A stretch of DNA of 64,000 nucleotides from Cryptomeria japonica (Eukaryota; Streptophyta; Pinopsida; Cupressales; Cupressaceae). Shown piece by piece: positions 36,960 through 49,775 of the stretch. The stretch spans positions 165,598,580 through 165,662,579 of the forward strand of contig NC_081413.1 of assembly GCF_030272615.1 (NCBI RefSeq), given 5' to 3'. The first letter of the stretch is position 1. Each line of letters opens with the position of its first letter. Below the pieces are notes generated by a model. The model had not been told where the DNA came from and did not search any database. It saw only the letters and a program-made list of their open reading frames with translations. The position numbers and the translations under genes are program-made.

Positions 36960-37405
36960 GAATGATTATATCATAGGATTATCCTCCCGAAATTTTGGGA
37001 AAAAAGTCGAGGACCATGTGCATTCCCACCACGGTCCAACAACTTTTCACCAAATTTTTGGGGCCATTAGATATGATGATATTAGAGCGAATCCCAAAGT
37101 TACAGCTAATTTCAAGATGTTTTGATATGCGAGATCGGGCCTAAAAGATCAAAATAGGACATAATTAGGGTTTATGATTAAATGATTTATTGGAGGAATA
37201 AAATGGAAAGGGGCATGCTTAGGGTAAAGGGGTCAACTTTATAACATGTAAAGTGATGAAACATGACTTTAGATTTAATTTAATTAATTAATTAAATGCT
37301 TAAAGGGAAATTAGAAATGCAAGATGCAAGACACACTAAGGCGGGTGCTAACCTAAGTGTGAAATTGTACCACCCTATCAAAGGTGTACAATTTACAACA
37401 CTACA
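36960..37405 (-). repeat. 5' LTR fragment of element F
   Basis: Only the first ~446 bp (minus-strand TGTAGTGT... to the ATTATATCATAGGATTA region) survives. It matches G 2243-2680 and F's 3' LTR 25715-26023 plus 27585-27702. It breaks at a T-rich run (36930-36959). Confidence 0.85.
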
Positions 37406-37714
37406 AAAGATAAAGTCATGAATGGAATAAATCCAAGTTATCATCAACAAAACCAAAAATGCAAAGAAATGTGGAGCACTACAAACACTATCAAATATCA
37501 TCACCACTAAGAATACTTCTTAAGAACAACTTCTAGAGCACCAAATCATAAGCATGGCATCCCAAGGCAACATCCAATGACATACCAAAACTTCATGAAT
37601 ACAATTGCAACATATTAGAAATGTGGAGCACAAACCAATCACGGAAACACAAAATCAATATGTTGACATCAATGACAACCATACTAACACACAATAAACT
37701 TTACATTTGCAATA
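37406..37714 (-). repeat. 5' LTR of element A, distal part
   Basis: Continues the A LTR after F (GATAAAGTCATGAATGGAAT...) and ends CATTTGCAATA, matching CATTTAGAACA of the 3' LTR with terminal CA changed to TA. The TSD CCATT follows. Confidence 0.88.
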
Positions 37715-37734
37715 CCATTCATCAAGAACTTTGG

Positions 37735-37747
37735 GGATGTCACATCC
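37735..37747. repeat. Third copy of the GGATGTCACATCC motif
   Basis: Identical 13-mer to 5504-5516, on the other side of A, so it belongs to the pre-insertion sequence. A looser copy follows near 37790 (GGGATGCCATAGCCTC). Confidence 0.6.
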
Positions 37748-37913
37748 CTAACCATTGAATTACTTTAGATAGAATTCTCAGGCAATAATGGGGATGCCAT
37801 AGCCTCGACCCCGAGAAAGGGGACTTTGCTCACTCAAACTAAGATAGTTGTTTTAGTTGTAATTTTTAGTTTTAGTTTTGTGTTTTATTTCAATAAAGTT
37901 AAATTGGTAGTTA

Positions 37914-40900
37914 ATGAATAAAGTGTCTTATCTACTAAGTGAATATGAAACTAACTTAACCGGTTTCCATATAGAATCGGTAATGTCTCAAGAAAAGATC
38001 ACGCCAATGAAGTACAAATTCAATGGATACTTTCTTCCAACCAACTTGGTATTAGTGGATAAAAATGTCACAGATACTAACTTGGGACATATAGACATGC
38101 ACGACTTCCTCAAAAGGATGTCAAATCCAAATGGAAGAAGTTAGTGGGCTACATAATTGGTTCAGTCTAGATTGGTACAAGTTGTTGGCTTCCTTATATT
38201 CCTACAATCTCTAGAGTTGATGTTAGACCATGCAATGAATTATAAGATAGAATAAAGGAGAGTTTATGGTCCATTAGGAGAGGTCATCCTATATATTTCA
38301 CCATACTCAATCAAGGATGTGTTTCACATCCAGTGATATGACCAATATGGCAAGGTTATGATGGCTCATGGGGAACAATTCTATGAGAATGAGAACCCAA
38401 TAGCCTACATCAATGGGAAACTATTTGTAAGGCCAATGAAATCTCTACAAAAAGAATAAATAAAGATGATACATAGGGCTTATCTATATATGGATGTCAA
38501 GGACTATGTAACTCTTCTAAGTAGAGTGGATGGCCTACTAAATGCCAAGAAATTTTAATCTTGTATGCTCTTGTTCATTAAGATGATTGCAGCCAGAAAA
38601 GAGTATATTGACTAGGGTAAACTGATAAGTGACAATTTGGATGAGCAGTTGGTTAGGGTGAAGAATGACCCCAAGTTTTATATGACATCCTATTTGGTCT
38701 ACCTCCTAGCTTCTCAAACCACTTATCCAGGATTGAGAAAGAAAGGATCACTCATTGATCCAAATATGAGGGTGTATAATCATTATCTGCAGCTAACTCT
38801 AGAGAGAAGCATAAAGAGTCTAATGGTTGTCAATGATGCATTTGTGTTTGCAATAATAAGGATTTTCAAGGGAGATTTTTCCAAGAGGTTGTCACTGGAT
38901 GTTGTTATTGATATTCAGAGGTTTGGTGGTTATTTTATCCAATTCAAGACTTTCGCATACATCAGAGTAGCAAGATTCACTATAGCTCCAAACAAGTTGC
39001 CTCGATATTTGTGTAACAAATTAGTTGTCCTAGAACTTTGCAAACAAAAGGGTGATGTCCACAAACTAGTGGTTAATAAACATACGCCTTATTTTTACCT
39101 CAAATCAAAGTAGGTTTTCATGTTTTTTTAGAAATGAAGACAACAAAGAATATAGAAGCTAAATCGTTAGAATTATCTTTGCAACCCCTAAAGATAACAA
39201 GAATAAAATTTGATCCAATTGGTACATTTAGTCATGTAATAGGGTCACACTTTAAACATGTACCTAATATTGAATATCATTGGGAAAATTGTGCAGATGA
39301 CTATGAAGTCGGGATAAGAGACTACTGCATATTGGATTTTGATCTAGAAAATCAAGTAAAAGGAATATGCATCCTAGATAACATATGTTTTGATGATATT
39401 GAAAATAGGTTACATCCAATATACTATAGGAATAGTATCTTTAACATCCCTATACATAATATAGACACGAGTTCCTAATAGATCAAGATGACATCAAACG
39501 TTGAGCACGAGATGTTTTGTATTAGACAAATGAATGGATTAATATTCATTATCAAATGATTTCAATCTTGTAAATGGAAGGAAAACCTCAATAGGAGCAA
39601 GAAAGTACCTCTAAAAATAAGAAGACTCCTTCTTAGAAGCCACCTCCACCTGCCCATCCAATCGATCATGTGAGGGTGGTTACAGATAAAATTTCTCTTA
39701 AAGTGCATATACAAAGGAAATAGGCTTAGGGAATACCTTCCACCAATCAAGAGATGTATAAGAAAGATAAATTGACGACTCCTCTTATTGTTGCTACCAC
39801 TGTGCAATCTTGAATTCATCAAAGGCCTGCCAAGGCCAAGGAAAGAACCAAAGAGGTCCCAGAGGAAATTCCACAAGTTTATAAGAGGTTGAGAAAAGGC
39901 CACTAAGGATAATCATAGATTGGTCTAAGGAAGAACCTAAAGAAGAACAATTGTTGCAAAGGAAGAAGAGTACAAGGGTAGAAACCACTAGCATACAAGA
40001 GCAAGTCACTCCTTCCACTCAAACCAAAGAATAAAACCATCCTCCTCAACCAAATTTGGCATACCAAGGGAAAGTTCCAATACAATCTACTTCAATTAAT
40101 GAGCCACAATAGGAAACCATCGAGCAATATCTTGAAGACACTATTCATATTAAATATGAAGAAGAGGGGGAGGTCGAAGGAGATAATTGTCTAGAAACTA
40201 ATACTGAAGAAGAACCAAAGGAATCATAAAAACCTTTAATAGAGGAGATCCTTCCTCAAGATGACACACAAGAAGAAGACTTACCTCAAGTGAATGTGAA
40301 GGCTGAAGAAACCGAATATAGTAGTGAATATAGATGCACTAAATAAGGAGAGAAAAGAAGCTCTACATTATGATTGGAGGAGATATTGATGACGAAGATA
40401 ATAATGAACCTCCTCATACTCCAAAGGAACATCATGAAGAAGATACCCTTGAATACAATAAAGAATATAAAACTGAGGAGCCTTCCAAAGAGCGGGATCA
40501 AGAACCTAATCGAGAAAAGGATCAAGAAACTGAAGATGAAATAGTCCCTTCACAAGATAAGGACAAAATATAGAAGAACATTAGGATAAAGAGGAGGTGA
40601 TGTAGATGAACAAATGGCATACAAAATAAAGGATAGTGCAATTGAGGATCAGCCCCAGACTAATACAAAGCAATAACTAGAGGACAAAAATACAATGAGA
40701 ATAGATGTTTCTTCTTACATATTGTCTAGAACTATAGTATGGTTAACTCGTACCATTGAATGAAGATAGAGGAAATAAAAGAAAGTTAGTGAATATGATT
40801 CCACAATATTGGAGTAGGCATTTAAAACCTTGGAGCCCAAAAAGAAAGCCCAAAAACTGTTAGTAATTATAACAAATGTCACTAGCCATCAAAGGACCCA

Positions 40901-41742
40901 AATTGCAATTTTTTTGGTTGAGAAACCCGAGAATGAGATGGAAGTTCAATATTATCAGATACAAGATATAGATATCAAATAGAAGGATAAAGAAGGAGAG
41001 AGAAATTCTCTCCAACAAGTAAGAGAAGCCATCTTATAAAGGTTGCATAAAGAAGAAGACTCCAAGGAATAATTGAGGGAACGGGTCTTATAGTTAAAGA
41101 AGTACATTGGTCATTTTCTTGGATCAATGGACTCTAGTGCTCCATCAACAAGCCTATAGACCATGCTCTCACAAGGCAGAATATTTTCAAGTGGTGATTC
41201 TGTCATTTTTATTACATTAGCATGGAGATAGAAAATTGATAAGAAAGACAATTATGTAATTAATATAGACTTATACCATGCTATCAAGGACTAGTTGACG
41301 GTGTCATATGGTATGTTGATGGGAGAGGGAAAAGATTCTATTACCAATTGAAGATACAGTCTATATGTGGGATGATTACCTCTCTATGCTCTAAATAATC
41401 AATAACATGGATGAAGATGCACTCTTGAAGAAGGGATTTCTTAATTATTCAAATAAAGGAATGATTGTGAAATAGGTAAGGGTCATTAAGATGGTCATAC
41501 AAGATTACAAGAAGGCAAAGGTAAAGATCATTGAACATATGAACATTACAAATACTTTGTGGGTTAGGGCTAAAGAATTCATTGAAACTCTTCCTTGCAC
41601 ATTGTTAGATGATAAGATGATGGTGAATGATGCTCATCGGATACCTCAAGATTTTAAAGATAAACTTCATAAAAAATTCACTCCATATGCAAAAGAACAA
41701 ATGGTGTCAATGAAGAAACAAATTCAAATTATGCAAGTTTAA
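37914..41742 (+). pseudogene. Unrecognised degenerate coding region
   Basis: Several plus-strand open pieces in close succession look like one decayed gene. 37914-38144 (MNKVSYLLSEYE...) is followed by 38637-39113, 158 codons with VYNHYLQLTLERSIKSLM, LSLDVVIDIQRFGGYF and NKLPRYLCNKLVVLELC. Next is 39134-39478. A Lys/Glu-rich low-complexity stretch follows (about 39560-40600, e.g. 40370-40573), then a tail with VRAKEFIETLP (41491-41742). Many stops separate them. I do not recognise the family; no transposase, RT or gag motif is visible. It predates A. It could be a captured host gene or an accessory ORF of an old element. Confidence 0.4.
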
Positions 41743-43905
41743 ATTCCTTAATTTGAGGAGAAGAAAAAGAAGCTAAAAATCTTTAGCAAAATCTCAATGT
41801 GAAATTAAAGTATACAAAGACACCAAATATTGAAGAATTGAACGATGTGATAAATTTGAGTTTTAGAGTAGTTTAGATGTAGATTTTTTAGTTTTCAATA
41901 AAATTTGACCCTCAGTTACATCCAAAAACCCTAGTTTAAGGTTTGAAAACTAAGCATTGTAATTTATATATAAACCCTCCATTTAAACTTGGAAATGGTT
42001 GGATTCTTGATGCAGATACTATAATAGAGTGATTACACAATTTTTGTGTGAAATTATTGCCAAACTTGTGAAATTTTAATAAAATAAAGTTCAAATTTCA
42101 TCATTCCCTATTTGTGTTGATTTTTTCAAATGATTCTAGTAGATGGTATTGTTGATCGTACGATTTTTTAGCTATGAAGATAAATTGGTTAGATCTTATT
42201 TCATGTGCTTGGGAATAATTTTGTCTTACATATGTGCATGGGTAATGGCTATGTGATTTAATGAATTCTGAAAAAAAAAAAATTATATAATTCCTTTGAT
42301 GTTTGCATCGTACCTATATTAATTGTAATTGTCTAATTCATGTTCATATGGTTATTTGATCTAATCTAATCATCATATGCTATGAATTATTATTTGATTG
42401 GAATTGTTTGATGGTTGATTATAGCTCATTTGATTTATCTCGCATACCACCTTGCTTTTATAGTTTATTGCATGATCATAAATAGAATAGATCATCAAAA
42501 TAGATATAGTTATCATCACTTGATTTATGTTAATTATACATCAAAAAATATCAAAAAGATCACCTAAATTGTGAGAAGACAGTGAAAGACCCATCATTAA
42601 ACTCCTAGTTTGAAGTGTTAAACATCATCATCCACCTTGAACACATCCATATTTTTTCCACTAATCTATCTTGCATAGATAAGACCTAGCCTTCTCTAAC
42701 CTTGGAGTGACGTATCTCACTTTTCAACAAAGGAGATCCATTTGGGACCTCTTGCCATTGTTTGTGCTAACACCACAATTAACAAAACTAAGGTAGGTCT
42801 CTAAAATCATAGAGATGGAAATCTTCAATAGCAATTAGAAACTCTCAAAAATGATCAAATGAAAAAATGAAGCACCCCTAAAAAGATTAAAAAAATGTAG
42901 GTGTCAATATGCCCAAGTAATTAATCAAAACATGATATTATTAAAAATTGAATAAAAAGTACCTAATATCGAATATGAAAAAAGTACATGGTTAGATCAA
43001 AAGAACTCCTCAATGCCTTTCCAACATTGTAAGAATAATAAAAATTGGATAATTAGGCAAAAAGTTAGGAGATCGGATGTCAAAATGGGACATCTAACTT
43101 CAAACATAAATAACTTGTACTGCCAACAAGATATAATAATAACTACACCACTAGAAAGTACACAACTAGATTTCTAATGATATCTTGTCTGTAAAAATTT
43201 GACTCTTGGATTAAAATTTATAGCAATTTTTAAAATTTTGGTAAAGTTACAAAAAAGAAAATAAGTTTCTTCTTAGGGGCCTATGGGCTAGTCACCCATA
43301 CAACTTTGACTTGCAAAAAGAGCACTTAAAAGGTTTTAAAAAATTCCATGCCACCACTTATGGTGGCAAGTGGGTGGAGCCCTACCAGCAGTGGTAGAGC
43401 ATGTTGTCTACCCAACGAATAGCCCCACCAACTGTTAATAAATTCACCTACTTCACTCAATCAAGAGCCTAGCACTTATGGATTTCAAAGGTCTTTTTTT
43501 ATTAGAAATAACTTCACAAAACATAGATGTGATAGTGATCTAACACCAACAAACATAATGCCTATGCAAACAAAATAATATTTTACCAAATATATGGAGA
43601 ATATACCCCTAACTTTGTAGATCGATACTTTATTTCAATGTACAAATTCTCTAATCGTTCCATACAATAAGGATCTATATAATTGTAAATTTTTCATACA
43701 ATGTACAAGTGTTATTTCTATTGGATCTGCAAACTATAGTCGAAAATAGACTAAAAATTGTCAATCAAATATCAATTGTTATATATAAAAATAGGGGTGT
43801 GGGAGTCTTCAAAACTCAATGGTGGGGTCTTTTTCACCCCAAATTCCACCCACCAAAATATCATGCCCAAATCACCCTCAAATCTAAGCAGTTTATGGAT
43901 TTGGG
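41743..43905. other. AT-rich sequence without gene
   Basis: No ORF of note. A TATA-like TTTATATATAAACCC lies near 41960-41975. An A run is at 42271-42283. Nothing else assignable. Confidence 0.4.
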
Positions 43906-44635
43906 ACTTTGATACCATGTAGGATCTAATAGTGATCTCAAACACTTCAAGATCATCTACAAAGTAAACACAATGTTCCACAAGAGAATGTGGAAAGAGA
44001 ATAGCTTGCTTAATTATCAATGAAATAATATATAATGAGCAATAATTGATCAATGATAGTACAAACCCATATAGTCTTCAGAATATATACATGTCCTTTC
44101 TTATATAGGCAACGTGAGAGATAGGATTACACAAGATCGTGACAAGTGTTGCAATCCCATGATATGAGACAACTAAAGATGAGATAAGATGAAATCATGT
44201 GATAACTAAGGCTTCTACAAATATTCATAGACCCCTGAGAAAAATTAACATGTGAACGTGTGAATAGGACGTGACTTATAAGTAGTTAGATAATTGTTGC
44301 TCTTGTTTCTTGATGTAGATAAACATACACAATTTAATACAAAAACAAGAACAATAACTATTATGAATTGTGGAAAATTAATTATCTTACTTAGATAATG
44401 TTCCTTATTCACACTATAAATGAGGAAATAGATAGGTAATTCCCATATTCACACTAACATTGATCACCATCTAGAGCTGGACATAGTTGAACATAAAATC
44501 ATCAAGCCATAGCATTTCCTTACCTCACCTTAACCATTATAAAGGTATTCCATTCCTATATAAGTGGTTGTCCTACTATTATCCATTAGAGTAGGGGTAG
44601 TTATATATTAGTAGCACTACGCCTAGGGATAGTGG
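43906..44635 (-). repeat. Candidate old LTR with PBS-like site
   Basis: 43906-43917 reads TGGTATCAAAGT on the minus strand, then TGTAGGATCTAATAG begins at 43918 like an LTR edge. The other end is not found: element I interrupts at 44636, and the flank continues past 57078. No gag lies left of the PBS-like site. Tentative. Confidence 0.35.
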
Positions 44636-45836
44636 TGTTAGACATATCTAATACTAGGAGTAAACTGAGAGGGGGGGGTGAATTAGTTTACCATAAAAAA
44701 AATCAGAACTAATGCATATCAAAACCAATAAACTAGAGCACAAAGAAACCTACATAATGAAGGATAGAACATGAAAGCATAATACACACAACACCAATAT
44801 TTTGACGTGGAAAACCCGATAAAGGGAAAAACCACAGTGGAAAACCCTACCCACAATCAAATAATAATTCTGCAGCAATATATGAAATTACAATGGGGAT
44901 TGCACTAGCAACCAGGCCAACCACCTAGAGCTCATTGCTCATCACAAAAAGAAGTCTCACTGACTTACAAAATATCGGACTGCAATTCGAAAAGAATGAA
45001 ATGTGAAAGTAGCATCTCCTAATGATTGATATAGTTTCGGTTAAGCACAGACGTCTGTCCTACAATACAAAAACCTTCGCCGAATGATATATCACTTGTT
45101 CGCACATAAACCTTCCTCTGATAATGCAGACATAACCATAGATCCCATCAATATCCAAATTACATGAATAAGTCACCTATTAATACAGATCATCAACCTT
45201 ATTGACAAGGTCAGCTAAACCCTAAACCCATAATAACAAAGATTACATTACATGGTATCACTGGACTAATATTATGATTTACATTACATAGCATGGACCT
45301 AAATCAAGTAACCAAACAATTACATCCACCGAAAATTACGCTTAGACCAAAATCCAACACGCTTCACCAACCAATATAACCCATTAGTGAAGTAACACAA
45401 AAAGTAACCGAATCCAAATAGGACCACCATAACAGCATGTCAGCCAATGCAAAGTCACCAAACACTCAAAATATGATCAAGAAGCACCTTCAGCATGATA
45501 GAAACCAATTCCATAAGCCGAACCAAAATCATCTGACCAAACCATCAAATATCACTTACCGGTAAAGCTAACCAGTACCAGGAAATACCAATCAGGAATA
45601 TAAATGATAGTTACCAAAGAACCAAAACATGAACCAACAGATATGGAAAACAAATAACCATCTAAATTAAACGCCCAAAATCGATTCCAGAGATATTATC
45701 ATACTGGATCAGAATCATAGCCAAAACCAAGATGATCACCAAGACTAACCAGGATGGGTCCAACAGGAATAGCCTCCAATCGGGATACAGTGTTGACATT
45801 AATAACAACACAACCAAATCCATAATATTGCCAACA
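44636..45836 (-). repeat. 3' LTR of element I
   Basis: Plus strand TGTTAGACATATC...ATTGCCAACA, with a G run at about 44672-44679 and TTTTGACGTGGAAAACCCG. PPT lies directly to the right. Confidence 0.88.
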
Positions 45837-46472
45837 ATCTCCCCCTTTGGCATTTATGGCAACACTGAATGTGAAAAACATCCAAGTGCCAAGGAATGCC
45901 AACAATCTCCCTCAAAGATATGACTGATTTCCACATGAATACCATCTCTCCCACATAAATACCATCTCTCCCCCTTTGACATTAATGACAAAGGATGGAT
46001 ACCAAACCAAAAATATTGAACCAAACAGATGACTACTCCCCCTGAGTAGTAGCATCATCTCATCAACTTGGATGAAAGAAAATATTTGATAAGCTTATCG
46101 GATTGATGCATTCTTGCATCTCTAAGTCTCTTTTGGAGGGTTGGTAACCCCCAACTAATCTCTGAGATATTAAAAAGTATCTTTACGCAATGGTTTTGTT
46201 AGAATATCTGCAATCTTCTCCTTAGTAGGCACATAAACCAATCTGACTTCCTTTCCTTCAACATTTTCCTTCAAGAAGTTGTACCTTATAGAAATTTGTT
46301 TTGATTTGGAATGAAATATCAGATTCTTTGACATATCAATAGTAGCAGTATTATCATAGTGAATAACAATAGGCTCATCATAACTTACCCTTATATCTTT
46401 TAACATTTGTTTCATCCATAAAATCTGACTACAGTTAGTAGTAGCAACAACATATTCTGCTTTAGCAGTAGA
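45837..46472 (-). pseudogene. Element I PPT and RNase H C-terminus
   Basis: PPT (minus AATGCCAAAGGGGGAGAT, 45854-45837). Then 46415-46170 encodes MKQMLKDIRVSYDEPIVIHY, DNTATIDMSKN and VYVPTKEKIADILTKPL, the copia RNase H tail. It is continuous with 53765 onward across J. Confidence 0.85.
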
Positions 46473-46477
46473 TAATG

Positions 46478-47895
46478 TGATAACTCAATGAGGAACGGTG
46501 AGTACCAAACTGGTACTGAGAGAGGGGGGTGAATCAGTATAGGTAAAAACACTCTCCTGAAACTGATTAGATAGCAGACACTGCAAATGACTGGAAAATA
46601 GTAAAACCGGTCTGAAACAGAGTACAACCGGTAAGGCTAAGAGTGATTGTGACAAGCATTAACCAGTTGATCACTTAGATTTCCACTCATACTAGTACTA
46701 CACTTCCATTTCACCCTTATGCATGAACAGGTAATCAGTCATCAGAAATATAATAACAACTAGTTCAGCATGATTTACCTTCAGACACAAATCACTTAAA
46801 CCATCACATGAAAATCACCACACATAACACACAGATTTTTTCACGTGGAAACCCAATTGGGAAAAACCACGATGGGGATGAATACCCACAAGCTATTTTG
46901 AACTCTTTAGAAGTCCGCTCTGTTAGGAACCTAGTCCGGTTAAAGACTTATTACAATAGGTTCTATTAGGAACCGATCCTGCTAGGGATCACCCCGTTAA
47001 GGGATGGCTAAAATACCCAGTTAAGGGTTAAACCCTGTTAAAGGTTACCTTGTTAGAGGATTTCAAGAACTCAATGAATTTGAGTCACCCTATTAAAGGA
47101 TTTTCAGTAAGTTTGTTAGAGCTACCCTGTTAAGGGATTTTCCAACTGTTGAAGTGGTTAGAGATCAACAGGTATTACAATGATCTGGTAACAGCACTCA
47201 ATGCCAATGCAGATCCGCTTTAGTTCCTCTTCTCCTTCTACTCTCACACTCTACAGGTATCAATCCTCTTATCTAGTATGGCAAGAAACATGTATCTCTG
47301 CACTTAGATACACATACCACATTTGCCAACAACATCGACCTTATAGGCAACAGATAGGTCGGTAGCATAAACCCTAAACCTTAAACTTTTAGGTTAAGCA
47401 ATTCAAACGGTTCAATCTTGACCGTTGAGCATATTGCATTAAATGCAATAGTCTTGAACCAATCTCAAGACATTCTCCATCATTTGTTCTCCACTGCATC
47501 CATGGTGGCTGATAACCCATCATGTGTTTTCATCGTTTACAGAATTTGCACACTCCCAAGGTAGATAGGAGCAATCACCTTCATGCAAGACCCTTCACGC
47601 GCATAAGGCTGACTTCGCAACATTATATGTTCTTCGTTACAATGCTAACTCATCACAAAATGTCATCAGTTGAGTCACATAGGCTTGGAATACTTCAACT
47701 GAAAACCCTGAAGCTAAGACTACCGGTTCACATCTCAACATACTGGTTCTCCTTAACACATATACCGGTTTACAATCATACCGGTTCTCTTGCCAATTGA
47801 AAACTTCAATATACCAGTTCACTTTTCAGCATATTGACATCAATGACAACATACAATGTCATCATGTCTTCATACCGGTTCTCATAATGCCAACA
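46478..47895 (-). repeat. 3' LTR of element J
   Basis: TGATAACTCAATGAGG...AATGCCAACA. About 15 differences from the right LTR in the first ~160 bp by hand count, and lacks two short segments present there (near 53150 and 53560). Confidence 0.9.
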
Positions 47896-47913
47896 ATCTC
47901 CCCCTTTGGCATT
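47896..47913 (-). other. Polypurine tract of element J
   Basis: Minus strand AATGCCAAAGGGGGAGAT next to the LTR; identical to that of I. Confidence 0.85.
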
Positions 47914-48099
47914 GATGGCAATATACAAAGATATCTCTCTGCTTCACATCTTCTCCCCAATTCCTATAGATATCTTCTCCGCTTCACATCTTCTCCCCCT
48001 TTGACAACAATGTCAAAGTGGAGACACAAGCTTCCCTGATCCAAAATGTTGCTCCCCCTAAGGAGTAGCATCCTTCAACACATCAATCCTGAAAAGATT

Positions 48100-49730
48100 T
48101 GACAATGTGATACTTGACTGATGTGGAGCTCATATCTTAGTTCACCTCCTGAAGGGGCAGCACCCCTAATTCACCTCTTAAGTAGGTAAATGTAGCCTTT
48201 GGGAGAGGCTTGGTGAATATGTCTACTAACTACCCCTTACTGGAAACATATTCCAATGTAATCTCTTTGTTCTAAACCTTTTCCCTCAAGAAATGATACT
48301 TAAGCTCAAAGTGTTTAGTTCTAGAATGTAAAACCGGATTCTTGGAAATATTGATAGCACTTGTGTTATCACAAAATATGCTTACCGGTTCAGATACAAG
48401 AACTTTGAATCCATTCAATACATGCTTCATCCAAATAGTCTAGGTGCAGTTCATAAAAGTTGCAACATACTCCGCTTCTGCTGTAGAGTGAGAGATACAA
48501 CTCTACTTCTTACTCATCCATGAGACTAGTCTACTGCCAAGAAAGAATGCACCACCGGTTGTCCTCTTTCAGTCATCCACATTACCAGCCCAATCAGCAT
48601 CTGTGAATACTTTCAAGTTGAAATCATTGCTATAAGGATACCACAATCCATAGTCAACGATTCCCTTTAGATATCTAAGTATCTGCTTGACTGCAACCAA
48701 GTGGGATTCTCTTGGACTTTTTTGGAACCTTGCAGTAATGCCAACTGCATGTGCAATATCTGGTCTGCTATGCACTACATAATGCAACTTACCAATCATT
48801 GATCGGTATTCCTTCTCATCAACCAAGGTTGAGTCATCCTCTTTGGATAATTTACAACCGGTCACCATTGGTGTACCAACCGGTTTGTTGTCTTCCATGC
48901 CAAAGGTCTTCAACACTTCTTTGACATACTTGGACTAAGTAATAAAGATTTCATCTTTCACTTCTGAATCTGTATCCCAATGAAGAACTTAATCTCCCCT
49001 ATGAGTGACATTTCAAATTCCTTTTTCATCTCATCTGCAAACTCATGACTCATCTTGTCATCTCCATCAAAACTATGTCATCAACAAATACATCACAGAT
49101 CAGAATCTGATCTCCTTCTGCTTTCAAGTAGATATTGCTATCTTCACTTGTTCTCTCAAATCCAATCTTCACAAGATGGGAGTGCAGGTGTTCATACCAT
49201 GCTCTAGGTGCCTACTTTAGACCATACAAGGCTTTATGTAGCCTACACACCATGTCAATGTCTTTAGATAGGGAAAACCCATCTAGTTGCTCTATATACA
49301 CCTCCTCTTCAAGTACTCCATTTAGAAATGCAGATTTTACATCCATTTGGTATACTTTGAATCCTTTAAAAGCTGAATATGCAAAAAGCATACGAACTCC
49401 TTCCAATATTGCTACTAGACCAAAGGTTTCTCTATAGTCTTCTCCTTCTTCTTGGGCATATTCTTTACATACTAATCTGGCTTTGTTCCTTACCACTGTG
49501 CCATCCTCATTTGGCTTATTTATGAAGACACATTTGGTACCAATGATATTTTTATGCTTCGGTCTGGGTACCAAAGACCATGTGTCATTCTTCTCTATCT
49601 GGTCAAGTTCCTCCTCCATTGCCTTGATCTAGTCTTCATCTTTATGTGCCTCTTTGAATGATTTAGGCTCAAATTCAAAGATCATACAAGAATTTTCTCT
49701 GACCTTTCCTCTTGTAAGGATTCTTGCATC
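48100..49730 (-). pseudogene. Element J reverse transcriptase and RNase H
   Basis: From the right: MEEELDQIEKNDTWSLVPRP, NKARLVCKEYAQEEG, FLNGVLEEEVYIEQLDG, ALYGLK, FVDDIV (about 49080), FFIGIQ, then SKYVKEVLKTFG, RPDIAHAVGITARFQ, LRYLKGIVDYGLWYP, TDADWAGNVDD, and an RNase H tail ending FTKPLPKAT. In-frame stops at 49212-49214, 48935-48937, 48569-48571, 48503-48505, 48440-48442, 48272-48274 and 48230-48232 sit where the family has Gln or Arg. One frameshift falls between about 48940 and 49210. Confidence 0.9.
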
Positions 49731-49775
49731 CTTATCTCCTATGATCTGCTTTGGATCATGATTCAGTTTGACATA

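Larger units (their letters stand above)
24522..37405 (-). mobile_element. Tat-type Ty3/gypsy element F inserted in A's 5' LTR
   Basis: Perfect TSD AAAGA at 24517-24521 and 37406-37410. Minus-strand order: partial 5' LTR, gag C-terminus, protease, RT, RNase H, a second RNase H, integrase, an antisense PMD gene, PPT, 3' LTR. RT before INT is gypsy order. The RT phrases ALLSFMDGFSGYNQI and NKASLEDDFPLP and the second RNase H point to the Tat lineage, which is known for extra, often antisense ORFs downstream of integrase. PBS, gag N-terminus and most of the 5' LTR are deleted. Confidence 0.9.
5582..37714 (-). mobile_element. Copia retrotransposon A, multiply interrupted
   Basis: Flanked by identical 5-bp TSDs, CCATT at 5577-5581 and 37715-37719. 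On the minus strand, in order: 5' LTR (37714-37406 plus 24521-23749), PBS, gag, protease/integrase, RT/RNase H, PPT, 3' LTR (6732-5582). Domain order INT before RT identifies Ty1/copia. Three primary insertions split it: B in the INT-RT linker, E in gag, F in the 5' LTR. Removing them restores a normal-sized copia element. Many stops and shifts make it dead, and its LTRs differ by many substitutions and indels, so it is the oldest member of the nest. Confidence 0.9.
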
